DNA of 64,000 bases. Origin: Bin75 sp965200435. Lineage in GTDB: Bacteria > Nitrospirota > Nitrospiria > Nitrospirales > UBA8639. A program made the translations under genes and the position numbers. The DNA is taken from positions 1,736,001 through 1,800,000 of the forward strand of contig OZ241337.1 of the NCBI GenBank assembly GCA_965200435.1, in the 5' to 3' direction. The notes beneath the pieces are model-generated. The model made no database searches. It was not told the origin of the DNA and worked only from the letters and a program-made list of their open reading frames with translations. Shown here one piece after another: positions 25,697-34,734 of the stretch (position 1 is the stretch's first letter; each line of letters begins with the position of its first letter).

Positions 25697-26878
25697 CTAC
25701 GGTTTCGTCCCTGCCGGGGTGATCTTGTAGATACCTCCCCCGTGATCCACGACATAGAGTTCGCCTGCTTCGTCCTCACCGAAGGAAGAGATTCTCAACC
25801 CCGAGGCCAGAAGGACAAGCGGTTGTCCGTCGATTAAGCCCATGATTCTGCCGCTGCAGTAGTCTCCGAACACGTAGGTTTCTCGGAGGAAACTCACGTG
25901 TTGCCCACGATACACGTATCCCCCTGTGACGGCACAGTGGGGTGATTGATTCGGGTATTCCGCCACGGGGAGGGTCAGCCCGTCCGTGGCGCAGCCTCGA
26001 GAAGGCTGATAACAATGAGCCCCTTCCATGACGCGCCATCCATAATTGTGTCCCGCCTCCACCAAGTCGATTTCTTCCCAACGATTTTGCCCCACGTCCG
26101 CGGCCCACAATTGACCGGTCTGCCGGTCGAAAGAAAATCTCCAGGGATTACGGAAGCCCAAGGCAAAGATTTCTCGTCCGCTTGGTCGCCCGGCAAAGGG
26201 ATTGTCGGGAGGAATGCCATAAGGCTTTCCCTGATCGACGTCGATACGGAGCAGCTTGCCAAGCAGGGTGTCCGGATTTTGCCCTCGATTGCCCGGATCG
26301 CCGCCTGCTCCTCCGTCTCCGGTGGCAATGTACAGGTACCCGTCCGGACCGAAAGCCAGCATCCCGCCGTTATGATTCGTATATGGCTGTGGAACCGTGA
26401 GCAGGATTTTTTCTTTGGGGATGGCGCGGTTGGGGTTTTGTGAAACCTGAAATTTCGCCACGACCGTTGCCGCATCCGGTTTTCTTGTATAATTGACGAA
26501 GAACCGTCCGTTTTTCGCAAAGTGGGGGTGGAACGCTAATCCCAGAAGCCCCATTTCCCCGCCAGCGCCGACCCGGTCGGAGATGTCCAGAAATGCGGAA
26601 GGTTGCAGGATGCCGTTTTGCAGGATTCGGATTCTTCCCGGTTGTTCCAGGATAAAGAGCCGCTGGCTCTGGTCGCCTGCGTGACCGATGAAGACCGGTT
26701 GGATGAGCCCCTGCGTGAGGACAGGCGCGAGAGCGATTCCTTGCGAGGGCGGCTGTCGAGACAAGGCCCCGGCGGGATGCGCGGATAGCAGGAGCAAGAA
26801 CATTCCAAACGTGCCGAGGATTGCACCCCGTTTGACGTCCTTGTTATAACTGATGTTTCTTGGAGCCGGGGAGACCAT
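25697..26878 (-). CDS. Exported PQQ-type sugar dehydrogenase (glucose/sorbosone family)
   Basis: A protein of about 393 residues with an export signal (AILGTFGMFLLLLSAHPAGALS) and a six-blade propeller of the soluble glucose/sorbosone dehydrogenase type. Motifs include EMGLLGLAFHPHF, TNHNGGMLAFGPDGYLYIATGDGG, LGFRNPWRFSFD, and AADVGQNRWEEIDLV. It probably oxidises aldoses in the periplasm using PQQ; substrate and cofactor supply are not shown. The ATG used at 26878 overlaps the start codon of the divergent gene at 26877, and no ribosome site is seen for it, so the true start may be internal. Confidence 0.85.
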   Translation of the reverse strand: MVSPAPRNISYNKDVKRGAILGTFGMFLLLLSAHPAGALSRQPPSQGIALAPVLTQGLIQPVFIGHAGDQSQRLFILEQPGRIRILQNGILQPSAFLDISDRVGAGGEMGLLGLAFHPHFAKNGRFFVNYTRKPDAATVVAKFQVSQNPNRAIPKEKILLTVPQPYTNHNGGMLAFGPDGYLYIATGDGGAGGDPGNRGQNPDTLLGKLLRIDVDQGKPYGIPPDNPFAGRPSGREIFALGFRNPWRFSFDRQTGQLWAADVGQNRWEEIDLVEAGHNYGWRVMEGAHCYQPSRGCATDGLTLPVAEYPNQSPHCAVTGGYVYRGQHVSFLRETYVFGDYCSGRIMGLIDGQPLVLLASGLRISSFGEDEAGELYVVDHGGGIYKITPAGTKP

Positions 26879-27071
26879 GATTCTCAAATTTGAAAATGAT
26901 CCATTGGATTCCGAACACGCCGGTGGACATTTTTATCACGTTTGTCAGGGACGTATCCAGGAGAAGGAATTGTCTATCCCCCCGCCGGATCAACCGTATG
27001 AATGCCCGGAATGCGGTCTGGATCTCGAGACGGAAGATTTTTTCCTGGCGCAGCAACGCGGCTGGTCGTGA
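26877..27071 (+). CDS. Small zinc-ribbon-like protein (64 aa)
   Basis: A 64-residue protein with H/C-rich segments: GGHFYHVC, then YECPECGLDLE. The four or five Cys/His ligands suggest a small zinc-binding domain. A GGGGAG ribosome site lies close before the ATG. It is followed by another small CxxC/CxxC protein at 27168. Function unknown. Confidence 0.65.
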   Translation: MILKFENDPLDSEHAGGHFYHVCQGRIQEKELSIPPPDQPYECPECGLDLETEDFFLAQQRGWS

Positions 27072-27167
27072 GGCGTCCGTGGATGGAGAGTCATGCATTG
27101 TGAGGAAAATGGATGCCTGGGTTGAAACGCTCGTGATGCGTGACCGGGTTCCGGGAAGAGGTGCCGT

Positions 27168-27377
27168 ATGACCGGGAGTCACGGTCGAAAAACCGTCTCG
27201 GTGATGCGTGGGGTCATGATGTTATGTGATTCCTGTTACCAGGACGTGCGGGATGAGAAATTGACCGACAGCCGGAATTACGTCGAGAACTACGAGGCGC
27301 TGTTCGACATCCTATGTCCGGGTTGTGAAGATATCAACCGTCCGTTGGTCGATGACATGTTAGGCAGTTCCGAGTAA
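27168..27377 (+). CDS. Small CxxC/CxxC protein (69 aa)
   Basis: A short protein with two knuckles, CDSC and CPGC, separated by about 28 residues, consistent with a zinc ribbon. The start at 27168 has AGAGGTG upstream; internal ATGs at codons 13, 17 and 18 are alternatives. It follows the zinc-ribbon-like gene at 26877 by 96 bases on the same strand. Function unknown. Confidence 0.55.
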   Translation: MTGSHGRKTVSVMRGVMMLCDSCYQDVRDEKLTDSRNYVENYEALFDILCPGCEDINRPLVDDMLGSSE

Positions 27378-27471
27378 ACGTTTCCCCTATTTCAATGAAT
27401 ATGGACGGTGACGGAGAAGAATCAATGAGGCGCATGAGGCCACGTTCATTCTCGGGATGGAGAAGAATCGT

Positions 27472-28452
27472 ATGATGACATGGTATCACTTGCCCCACGC
27501 TTTCGCAGGGGTCAGTCTGGCTCAGACAGCCCTCTTCTTGTGCGTTTCTGGGCTTCCATCGGTCGTTTTGGCCGAGCCTGCGAGCCCTCAGATCTCCCAA
27601 CCGGCTTTTTCCGCACAACTGGCGCATCCGGTTGAACAGGCGGCCATTGCCCTTGGAATGCCTCGTGCCTCACAGGATCTCGTGGCTCAGCAGTCTTTTT
27701 CACCGGACCCGGTCGGTGATTCCGGCCGGCTGAGCGAGGAAAAGCCTTCCGGAGACTTAGCTAAAGATAACGACAAGAAAATCCCCGTCATGGAAGAAAC
27801 AGTCGTCGAAGGGACGTTTGAGGATCCTTTTGCGACCGAAAGCGAACCGGTTAATGATCCCTGGGAAGCGTTCAATTCCAGGACTTTTACCCTCAATTAT
27901 AATTTCGACCGCTATGCGCTGAAGCCGGTGGCCAGGGTTTACTCCGGGGTCGTGCCGCCCGACGTTCAAGATTCTCTGGCGAATGCGTTTGATAATCTGG
28001 GGTTTGCCTCACGATTTCTCAATAACATTTTCCAGGGGAAAACCGAGCGGGCCGTAATTGAAACGCAACGGTTTCTCCTGAATTCGACCCTCGGCGTGGG
28101 GGGGCTCTTTGACGTCGCCAAGTACATGTTCGAGATTGAAGCCCCAACGCCGGAAGATACTGGTCAGACCCTTGCGATATATGGGCTGGCTTCCGGGCCT
28201 TACCTGGTCCTGCCCTTGCTTCCTCCGATGACGGTTCGGGATGTCGTGGGGTACGCCGGCGATATTTTCATGAACCCCGTCAATTATTTTATACCGTTTA
28301 CCCCGAACCTGGGCCTCAATGCGACGGACCGTTTGAATGACCGGGCCCTCAACCTCGAGACGTTCGAGGGGCTTGAAGGGTCCACCGTCGATCTGTACGG
28401 GGCTGCCCGGTCGGCGTATATAGATCGTCGGGCCAAAGACATTCAGGAGTAA
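27472..28452 (+). CDS. mlaA: MlaA (VacJ) family outer-membrane lipid-asymmetry protein
   Basis: A 326-residue protein whose C-terminal 200 residues match MlaA. Motifs are NDPWEAFNSRTFTLNYNFDRY, GKTERAVIETQRFLLNSTLGVGGLFDVA, EDTGQTLAIYGLASGPYLVLPLLPP, and TVRDVVGY. MlaA removes misplaced phospholipids from the outer leaflet. It has a signal peptide (LFLCVSGLPSVVLA) but no lipobox, and an unusual acidic linker of about 100 residues before the domain. The start at 27472 is chosen for the GGAGAAG site; 27457 is an alternative. No mlaBCDEF genes are in the window. Confidence 0.88.
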   Translation: MMTWYHLPHAFAGVSLAQTALFLCVSGLPSVVLAEPASPQISQPAFSAQLAHPVEQAAIALGMPRASQDLVAQQSFSPDPVGDSGRLSEEKPSGDLAKDNDKKIPVMEETVVEGTFEDPFATESEPVNDPWEAFNSRTFTLNYNFDRYALKPVARVYSGVVPPDVQDSLANAFDNLGFASRFLNNIFQGKTERAVIETQRFLLNSTLGVGGLFDVAKYMFEIEAPTPEDTGQTLAIYGLASGPYLVLPLLPPMTVRDVVGYAGDIFMNPVNYFIPFTPNLGLNATDRLNDRALNLETFEGLEGSTVDLYGAARSAYIDRRAKDIQE

Positions 28453-28580
28453 TTGTCGTTCCGGACCAAGCGCTACCTTCTTGTTCCTCCTCTTTGGAAG
28501 GGGTGGTCAGGTGGGGAGAGCCCCCCCAATAGTTGTCTGTCATCCCCGATCCCCGATGACAGCAGGAGTCCGTGTAAACG

Positions 28581-28608
28581 TGCCAACGAATGACGGAACA
28601 TTGACAGG
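28581..28608 (+). repeat. GTCAACGAATGAC family repeat, copy 2
   Basis: Variant TGCCAACGAATGACGGAAC, then ATTGACAGG, directly before the hypothetical gene at 28620. Related copies lie at 3311, 34295, 34413, 42611, 51352, 63313 (inverted) and 63430 (inverted). Confidence 0.7.
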
Positions 28609-28619
28609 AATGACCGGAG

Positions 28620-28889
28620 ATGTTCGAAGAAGAAAAAACGTTTACCCTTCGGTTTAATCTCGTTGCCGGTTTTCCGGAAGACTATGATGGCGACGACGAT
28701 GGGTATGCCTGGCTGCATGATTGGGAGACCCGGATTAAACCCGAATTAATCAAGACCGTCATCACTTCACTGCGAGCCCATCCTTCCTGGTCCGTACACG
28801 TTCGCAATCGAGGGATGGCGGCGACGGATGAAGTGGAATTTGCTGTAAAAAAAACGTTTTCAACGGATGGGCGGCCGTTGCCGGAATAA
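28620..28889 (+). CDS. Hypothetical acidic protein (89 aa)
   Basis: A small soluble protein starting MFEEEKTFTLRFNLVAGFPEDYDG, with an acidic patch DGDDDGYAWLHDWE and a predicted mixed alpha/beta fold. No family is recognised. A CCGGAG sequence immediately precedes the ATG and a dispersed repeat lies just upstream. The next gene starts 22 bases later on the same strand. Confidence 0.6.
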   Translation: MFEEEKTFTLRFNLVAGFPEDYDGDDDGYAWLHDWETRIKPELIKTVITSLRAHPSWSVHVRNRGMAATDEVEFAVKKTFSTDGRPLPE

Positions 28890-28911
28890 TCGGGATGGCA
28901 GAGGGAGCGTG

Positions 28912-30405
28912 ATGACCGGGTTTATCCGGCGTGTGTTCGAATCATGGATGGTCTGCGTTGCGGCGGTGCTGGTGGCTGCGTGTCCCGCGTTTGCGCAGAA
29001 CCTCGTCTTTACCCCGGTCCTGTCTGCGTCCGTCGGGGCCCATCCGGAGGGACTCACGGTCGGTGATTTCAATGAGGATGGACGTCTGGATATTGCGACG
29101 GCGAACAGTGACTCGGACGACGTCTCGGTGTTGTTGGGAAACGGAAACGGCACGTTCCGGTCAAGCTACTCCTTCGGCGTGGGAGCGAGTCCGATGTTTC
29201 TGACGACGGGAGACCTGAACCGGGACGGGACGGCGGATTTGGTCGTGGCCGAGACCGGAGCTGACCGCGTTCTGGTCCTGTTCGGAAAAGGGAACGGGTT
29301 GTTCGAGAAACCCGTTCCGTATCCCTCGGGGAAAGGCCCGACGTTTCTCGCGTTGGGTGACGTGGACGGGGATGACGACGTGGACATGGTCGTGGTCAAC
29401 AGCGGCCGGTTCGGACATTATCCCCCGTTCAGTTGGACGGTGTTGTCGAACAACGGGCAAGGCGGTTTCGCGTTGACCCACCACGTCGAAGAGCAGGACC
29501 GGAACGGCTTGTTCCCCACCGGCGTCTCACTGGCGGATCTGGATGACGATGGGTTGCCGGATATCACGTTGACGTGGAGCCAGCCGAGTTGGCGGACGCC
29601 GAACGGATACGTGTCCGTGTTTCGGAACCAGGGACGGGGGACCTTTGCCTTCTGGAAAACGATTCAAGCGGGGCTCACGCTGAGCGCCGTGACCCAAACG
29701 GATTTGGATGCCGATGGGAACCTGGATCTCATGGTCACCAGTTTGTTTACCGATAGCATCAAGCTGCTGCTGCAACTCAGTCCCGGCCGGTATACGAAAC
29801 CCGCAAATATGGAGGTGGGCTTCAGCCCCGTGGCGTTGGGGTACAAGGATTTGGATGGTGACGGCTATCGTGACCTGATTGCGACCAATCGAGCCTCGGA
29901 TAGCACTTCCATCCTTCTGGGACGGGGCGACGGGTCGTTTCAACCGGCCGGGCACTATGCCGTGGGCAAGGTGCCGACCGCCATGGGGATCGAAGATTTT
30001 GACAACGACGGATTGCCGGACATTGTGACGGCGAATAGCGGGTCCGACGACGTGTCGATTCTCTTGAGCGGGAAGGCGGTCATTCCTTCCATCAGTCTGA
30101 GTGCCGATACCATCCGGTTTCCGGTGGACATCGATACGCCGGCCCAACGCACGCTGCAATTGACCGTCTCTAACGTGGGGCTCGGTTCCTTGAGTATCGA
30201 CGATATCGTGTTGAAAGGATCCCGGGCTTTTTCCGTCGACGGGGAGTCCTGTGCCGGGGCCACACTGACGACGGGTAAATTCTGTGCGTTGCACATTCAT
30301 TTCAAGAGTACGGCGCCCGGCAGGCACCAAGCGTTACTGCGTATTTTTGACAATGCGCCGGGCGGTCCAAGAATCGTGACCCTGAGCGGACAGGTCAAGG
30401 GCTGA
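28912..30405 (+). CDS. Exported FG-GAP/VCBS repeat protein
   Basis: A 497-residue protein with a signal peptide (VAAVLVAACPAFA). About seven integrin-alpha-like FG-GAP repeats follow, each with a D-x-(N/D)-x-DG-type calcium loop such as GDFNEDGRLDIA, GDLNRDGTADLV, DLDGDGYRDLIA and DFDNDGLPDIV. The last 100 residues form an immunoglobulin-like SPD-2/Hydin-type domain (IRFPVDIDTPAQRTLQLTVSNVG to IVTLSGQVKG). It is probably a calcium-stabilised surface or periplasmic propeller for binding. The start at 28912 is set by the signal peptide and the GAGGGAG site. Confidence 0.85.
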   Translation: MTGFIRRVFESWMVCVAAVLVAACPAFAQNLVFTPVLSASVGAHPEGLTVGDFNEDGRLDIATANSDSDDVSVLLGNGNGTFRSSYSFGVGASPMFLTTGDLNRDGTADLVVAETGADRVLVLFGKGNGLFEKPVPYPSGKGPTFLALGDVDGDDDVDMVVVNSGRFGHYPPFSWTVLSNNGQGGFALTHHVEEQDRNGLFPTGVSLADLDDDGLPDITLTWSQPSWRTPNGYVSVFRNQGRGTFAFWKTIQAGLTLSAVTQTDLDADGNLDLMVTSLFTDSIKLLLQLSPGRYTKPANMEVGFSPVALGYKDLDGDGYRDLIATNRASDSTSILLGRGDGSFQPAGHYAVGKVPTAMGIEDFDNDGLPDIVTANSGSDDVSILLSGKAVIPSISLSADTIRFPVDIDTPAQRTLQLTVSNVGLGSLSIDDIVLKGSRAFSVDGESCAGATLTTGKFCALHIHFKSTAPGRHQALLRIFDNAPGGPRIVTLSGQVKG

Positions 30406-30461
30406 CTCTGCGCGCCGTTTCCCGCTTCGATCTTGCCCTTCCGGAAAACGTTCATGAGGCG

Positions 30462-32498
30462 ATGAGTCCGGACGACCAACGATCCCCCCTCTCCATCGGT
30501 ATCGACATCGGCGGCACCTTCACCGATTTTGTGGTGTATGACCGGCATGGCGTGAAGACTTTCAAGGTGCTTTCGACTCCCGCGGACCCCGCACAGGCAG
30601 TGCTGGAAGGGTTGCGGAGACTGTCCCCGGCCGCCGGCTCCATGGTGGTGCATGGCTCGACCGTGGCCACCAACGCGTTGCTCGAACGAAAGGGAGCGTG
30701 TACGGCGTTCGTCACGACGCAAGGGTTTCGGGACGTGTTGCAGATTGGCCGGCAGACCCGTCGAAACCTCTACGATTGGTTCAGTGGCGGAGTGCCCACG
30801 CTCGTGCCGCGGGACCGGTGTCTGGAAGTACGGGAACGGGTCGATCATCGCGGGCGGGTCTTGCGGCCCTTGGCCACACGATCGTTGTCTTCCCTTATCC
30901 GGACCCTGCGGGAACAACGGGTCGAAGCCGTGGCACTTTCCCTCCTGTTTTCCTTTGCGAATCCCGATCACGAACGGTACATCGGACAACGTCTCCGGGA
31001 AGCGGGATTCTTTGTCTCCGCCTCGCATGAACTGATTCCGGAGTTTCGGGAATTCGAACGGGCCTCCACCACGGTGGTGAACGCCTACGTCTCCCCGGTG
31101 CTCAATCGCTATCTGGAAACACTGGAGCAATCGTTGGCAGACGGCTCCTTCCACGTCATGCAGTCGAATGGCGGACGGATTCGAGCGGCACAGGTGCGAC
31201 AGGAGGGCGTCCGTTCGATCCTGTCCGGACCCGCGGGAGGGGTGATCGGTTCGGAGTATCTGGCACGGCTGGCGGGGTTTTCGCGGATCATCACGTTTGA
31301 CATGGGCGGCACGTCCACGGACGTGTCCGTGGTCGATGGAGCGATTCATATGACGTCGGAAGCGGAAGTCGCCGGCATGCCCATCCGCGTACCGGCACTC
31401 GACATTCATACCGTTGGGGCAGGAGGGGGGTCCCTGGCGCGAGTCGATGCTGGGGGCGCGCTGCGTGTCGGGCCGGAAAGTGCAGGGGCCGACCCGGGGC
31501 CTGCATGTTACGGACGAGGCGGACGAACGGCCACGGTCACAGATGCCAATGCCTTCCTGGGCCGGTTGCCTGTCGCGGGTCTGTTGGGTGGTGAACTGCC
31601 GTTGGATAGGGAGGCCGCCCGTTTGGCTCTGGCCGCACTCTCACGAGAATTGGTACGGTCCTCCGCTGGCGGTCCCCAGGTGGCCTTGGAGGAGATCGCC
31701 TTGGGCATCCTCCGGGTGGTCAATGCCGAGATGGAGCGCGCGGTCCGCGTGATATCAATCGAACGCGGGTACGATCCCAGGGAGTACGTGCTGCTCTCCT
31801 TCGGCGGAGCCGGAGGCGTGCATGCTTGCGAACTTGCACGAGATCTCAACGTCGGACGTGTCCTGATTCCCTTGGCGGCCTCGACGTTATCCGCCCTGGG
31901 CATGTTGACGGCGAACGTGTTCCTGGATTACGTCCAAACGGTGATGTGTTCAGGTGAGACCCCGTTTGAAGAGTTGGAACGCCGGTTTGTTCCGATGGTC
32001 GAGCAGGCGCAGGAAGACCTTGTGACCCAAAAGGTCCCCGTTCTTTCCCGGCACGTTCATTGTGAATTGGATCTCCGGTATCAGGGCCAATCCTTTGAAT
32101 TGACCGTGCCGTTTTCCTCTGCTTTTCGAGCGGCCTTTCATGAACGACACGCCCGGCGCTATGGGCATAAGGACGAAGCAGCGGGTCTTGAGATCGTCAA
32201 TCTTCGTGTCCGGGCGATCGGCGACGTCAGTCCCCCGGTGATCGAGGCCCGGGCAACGGGGCCGGCTGATTCCTCAGGGGCCGTGTGCCATGAACGTCGT
32301 CTCGTATTCGCCTCCGGACCCCGAACGGTTCCATTCTATGACCGCCGCCGGTTGCAGCCAGGGCACCACGTTCCCGGCCCCGCGGTCATCTTCCAGGACG
32401 ATACCACCATTCTGTTGTCGGAAACTGATGCCGCGCAGGTTGACGTCCGGCAAAACGTGCTGGTCACCATTGGAGAGGCTCGTGCAGAAAGCCGTTGA
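30462..32498 (+). CDS. hyuA: Hydantoinase/oxoprolinase subunit A
   Basis: A 678-residue ATP-dependent amidohydrolase subunit. The actin-fold phosphate motif GIDIGGTFTDFVVYD is near the N-terminus, followed by VVHGSTVATNALLERKG, the central GGTSTDVSVVDG, and VGAGGGSLARVD. With HyuB it hydrolyses cyclic amides such as N-methylhydantoin or 5-oxoproline at the cost of ATP. The exact substrate is not determined. It overlaps hyuB by 17 bases, so the two are one translational unit. Confidence 0.9.
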   Translation: MSPDDQRSPLSIGIDIGGTFTDFVVYDRHGVKTFKVLSTPADPAQAVLEGLRRLSPAAGSMVVHGSTVATNALLERKGACTAFVTTQGFRDVLQIGRQTRRNLYDWFSGGVPTLVPRDRCLEVRERVDHRGRVLRPLATRSLSSLIRTLREQRVEAVALSLLFSFANPDHERYIGQRLREAGFFVSASHELIPEFREFERASTTVVNAYVSPVLNRYLETLEQSLADGSFHVMQSNGGRIRAAQVRQEGVRSILSGPAGGVIGSEYLARLAGFSRIITFDMGGTSTDVSVVDGAIHMTSEAEVAGMPIRVPALDIHTVGAGGGSLARVDAGGALRVGPESAGADPGPACYGRGGRTATVTDANAFLGRLPVAGLLGGELPLDREAARLALAALSRELVRSSAGGPQVALEEIALGILRVVNAEMERAVRVISIERGYDPREYVLLSFGGAGGVHACELARDLNVGRVLIPLAASTLSALGMLTANVFLDYVQTVMCSGETPFEELERRFVPMVEQAQEDLVTQKVPVLSRHVHCELDLRYQGQSFELTVPFSSAFRAAFHERHARRYGHKDEAAGLEIVNLRVRAIGDVSPPVIEARATGPADSSGAVCHERRLVFASGPRTVPFYDRRRLQPGHHVPGPAVIFQDDTTILLSETDAAQVDVRQNVLVTIGEARAESR

Positions 32499-34056
32499 AC
32501 GGGAAGTCTTCAAGCATTTGTACGGTTCGGTGGCCGAGGAAATGGGGGTGCGCCTGCAACGCTCGGCGTTTTCCCCGAACATCAAGGAGCGCCGCGATTT
32601 TTCCTGCGCCGTGTTCGACGAAGCGGGACGCTTGGTGGCGCAGGCCGCGCATATTCCGGTCCATCTCGGGGCCATGCCGCTCTCCGTCGAATCCTGCCGC
32701 CGGCACCTGACCTTCGCGCCGGGTGACGTGGCGATCCTGAATGACCCGTTTCACGGCGGCACGCACTTGCCGGACATCACGGTCGTCTCTCCGGTCTTCG
32801 TCGAGAATGACAAACTCCTGGGGTTCGTGGCCAATCGCGCGCATCACGCCGACGTCGGGGGGATGTCGCCGGGCTCCATGCCCTTGTCCAGGGAATTGTA
32901 TCAGGAAGGGGTGATTATTCCGCCCGTGAAACTCATGGAAGCCGGCAGGATAAACCAGGCCCTGTGGGATTTTTTCCTGGCGAACGTGCGGACCCCACGG
33001 GAACGGGCCGGCGATTTGCAAGCCCAACTGGCGGCTAACCGGATAGGGGCGCAACGGCTTCAAGAATTGGCGTCACGCTACGGAGTGAAGCGCGTTCGGG
33101 ACAACATGTCCGAATTGCTGGCCTATAGTGAAACACTGACGAGACACGGCATTCGGCATCTACCGGACGGCACCTATCGATACGAAGACGTGCTTGATGA
33201 CGACGGCCTCGACGACAAACCGGTCCCGATTGCCGTGACCGTAAGGATCGACGGAGAAGAGGTCGTGGTCGATTTCGAAGGGAGTGCGCTCCAATGCGAG
33301 GGAAGCGTCAACGCGGTCTATGCGATTACGGTCTCGGCCACGGCATACGTGTTTCGCTGTTTGCTGGGGCTGGATATTCCCGGCAACAGTGGGTGCATGG
33401 TGCCCATCCACGTCCGGGCGCCTGAAGGGTCGGTGGTCAATGCTCGGTTCCCCGCGGCAGTGGCCGCCGGCAACGTCGAGACGGCCCAGCGTATCGTGGA
33501 CGTCCTCTTGGGGGCCTTGGCGCAGGCCTGCCCCGACCGGGTGCCGGCCGCGAGCCAGGGTACCATGAATAACGTCACGATCGGGGGGTGGGACCGCGAA
33601 ATGCAACGGCCGTTTGCGTATTATGAAACGTTGGGTGGGGGCATGGGGGCCGGGGTGGAATGTCCGGGTGCCAGCGGTGTCCATTCCCATATGACGAATA
33701 CGATGAATACCCCGGTCGAAGCCCTGGAGTATGCGTATCCGTTTCGGATAGGCCGGTACGTTCTTCGGGAAGGGACGGGTGGCGCGGGAAGCCACGCTGG
33801 GGGGAATGGGATCACGCGCGAAATCGAATTTCTGCAGGATGCCCACGTGACGATTGTCTCCGATCGACGCAAATCGAGACCGTTTGGGTTGGCCGGGGGA
33901 GGGGCCGGGCAAGTCGGTCGAAACGTGTTGATTCGCAAGGGCCGGGAAAAGCGGCTCCCCGGGAAAACGACACTGTCCGTGAGCAAGGGGGACCGGTTGC
34001 GAATTGAAACTCCAGGCGGCGGCGGCTATGGTGCCTCGAACAGGAAAAAGGCGTAA
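32482..34056 (+). CDS. hyuB: Hydantoinase/oxoprolinase subunit B
   Basis: A 524-residue HyuB partner. Typical segments are RSAFSPNIKERRDFSCAVFD, GDVAILNDPFHGGTHLPDITVVSPVF, RAHHADVGGMSPGSMP, and SHMTNTMNTPVEALE near the C-terminus. The start is a GTG at 32482 inside the end of hyuA, chosen for the GGAGAGG site immediately upstream. The in-frame ATG at 32290 lies in hyuA and is rejected. Together with hyuA it probably opens 5-oxoproline or a related cyclic amide. Confidence 0.9.
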   Translation: MQKAVEREVFKHLYGSVAEEMGVRLQRSAFSPNIKERRDFSCAVFDEAGRLVAQAAHIPVHLGAMPLSVESCRRHLTFAPGDVAILNDPFHGGTHLPDITVVSPVFVENDKLLGFVANRAHHADVGGMSPGSMPLSRELYQEGVIIPPVKLMEAGRINQALWDFFLANVRTPRERAGDLQAQLAANRIGAQRLQELASRYGVKRVRDNMSELLAYSETLTRHGIRHLPDGTYRYEDVLDDDGLDDKPVPIAVTVRIDGEEVVVDFEGSALQCEGSVNAVYAITVSATAYVFRCLLGLDIPGNSGCMVPIHVRAPEGSVVNARFPAAVAAGNVETAQRIVDVLLGALAQACPDRVPAASQGTMNNVTIGGWDREMQRPFAYYETLGGGMGAGVECPGASGVHSHMTNTMNTPVEALEYAYPFRIGRYVLREGTGGAGSHAGGNGITREIEFLQDAHVTIVSDRRKSRPFGLAGGGAGQVGRNVLIRKGREKRLPGKTTLSVSKGDRLRIETPGGGGYGASNRKKA

Positions 34057-34128
34057 TGCAACCCGGCAGAAAACTTACGTTGTCTGTCATCCCCGACCTA
34101 CGGGTGCTGGGCCGGATTTCCTCTCTTT

Positions 34129-34226
34129 TGTAGCTGCGCCATCCCTTGATGACAGATGCCGATGGCAGGCTTATGGCGCTTCTTTGCAAGTGACCTCTCC
34201 AAGCCGCATGAGATGCGGTGGCTACA
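34129..34226. repeat. 98-bp palindromic-end repeat, copy 1
   Basis: Starts TGTAGCTGCGCCATC and ends GATGCGGTGGCTACA, so the ends are imperfect inverted repeats. The 98 bases match 63474-63571 at most positions, and a shorter relative lies at 40807-40880. Non-coding; MITE-like. Confidence 0.75.
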
Positions 34227-34331
34227 AAGGCAGGGAGGCCGACCCTGGATCCCCGATAAAAGCTGTCGGGGCTGACCGCAGGAGGCGATGAAATGTATCA
34301 ACGAATGACGGAACGTAGACAGAAACTGTAG

Positions 34332-34357
34332 GTCGGATTAGCGTCGCGTCATCCGAC
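34332..34357. repeat. REP-like palindrome copy 3
   Basis: GTCGGATTAGCG / CGCGTCATCCGAC hairpin, almost identical to 42566-42591. Confidence 0.7.
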
Positions 34358-34452
34358 AGGGGACTGCGGTGTCGGGTTGACGGTCGGGCATGACGGAAGA
34401 AAGCCGTGAAAGGTGTCAACGAATGAAAAAACACATACGGGAGTCCTGAAAC

Positions 34453-34734
34453 ATGAAAGAAACCGATCCTGAACGGTTGGAAATGTTGTATGAACGTTTT
34501 TGTGACGTCTGTCTCGTTGAAAAAGAAGTGTGGACGGAAATTTTTCTGCCCCGGCAGGTGGAAAAAGGGGTGATCCTGACCAACGTGCAGGAGAAATACG
34601 AAGTGGTTATCGACGATCCCGAGATTGAGGACGCGCTCGAGGCCAACATCCCTCTCGGCAAATCCTCGTTACGCGCGGCCATTCAGGAATACAAGGATCA
34701 TATCGGTTTTCACAAAACCCAGGCGTCGGCTTAG
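34453..34734 (+). CDS. Hypothetical protein (93 aa)
   Basis: A 93-residue soluble, Glu-rich protein beginning MKETDPERLEMLYERFCDVC. It has two nearby cysteines (FCDVC), a central strand pair and a helical C-terminus (SLRAAIQEYKDHIGF). No family is recognised. Its TAG stop coincides with the TTAG target duplication of MITE copy B, which begins immediately after it. Confidence 0.6.
   Translation: MKETDPERLEMLYERFCDVCLVEKEVWTEIFLPRQVEKGVILTNVQEKYEVVIDDPEIEDALEANIPLGKSSLRAAIQEYKDHIGFHKTQASA

Larger units (their letters stand above)
34057..34452. other. Repeat-filled gap after hyuB
   Basis: No gene seen. The 396 bases are a patchwork: the 98-bp element (34129-34226), two GTCAACGAATGAC-type copies (34295-34322 and 34413-34434), and a REP-like palindrome (34332-34357). 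The stretch at 34222-34275 is similar to 42488-42545. Confidence 0.7.

Noticed and set aside
29527..31409. Long minus-strand open frames across the FG-GAP and hyuA genes
   Set aside because: Both genes on the plus strand have clear motifs; the antisense frames do not.
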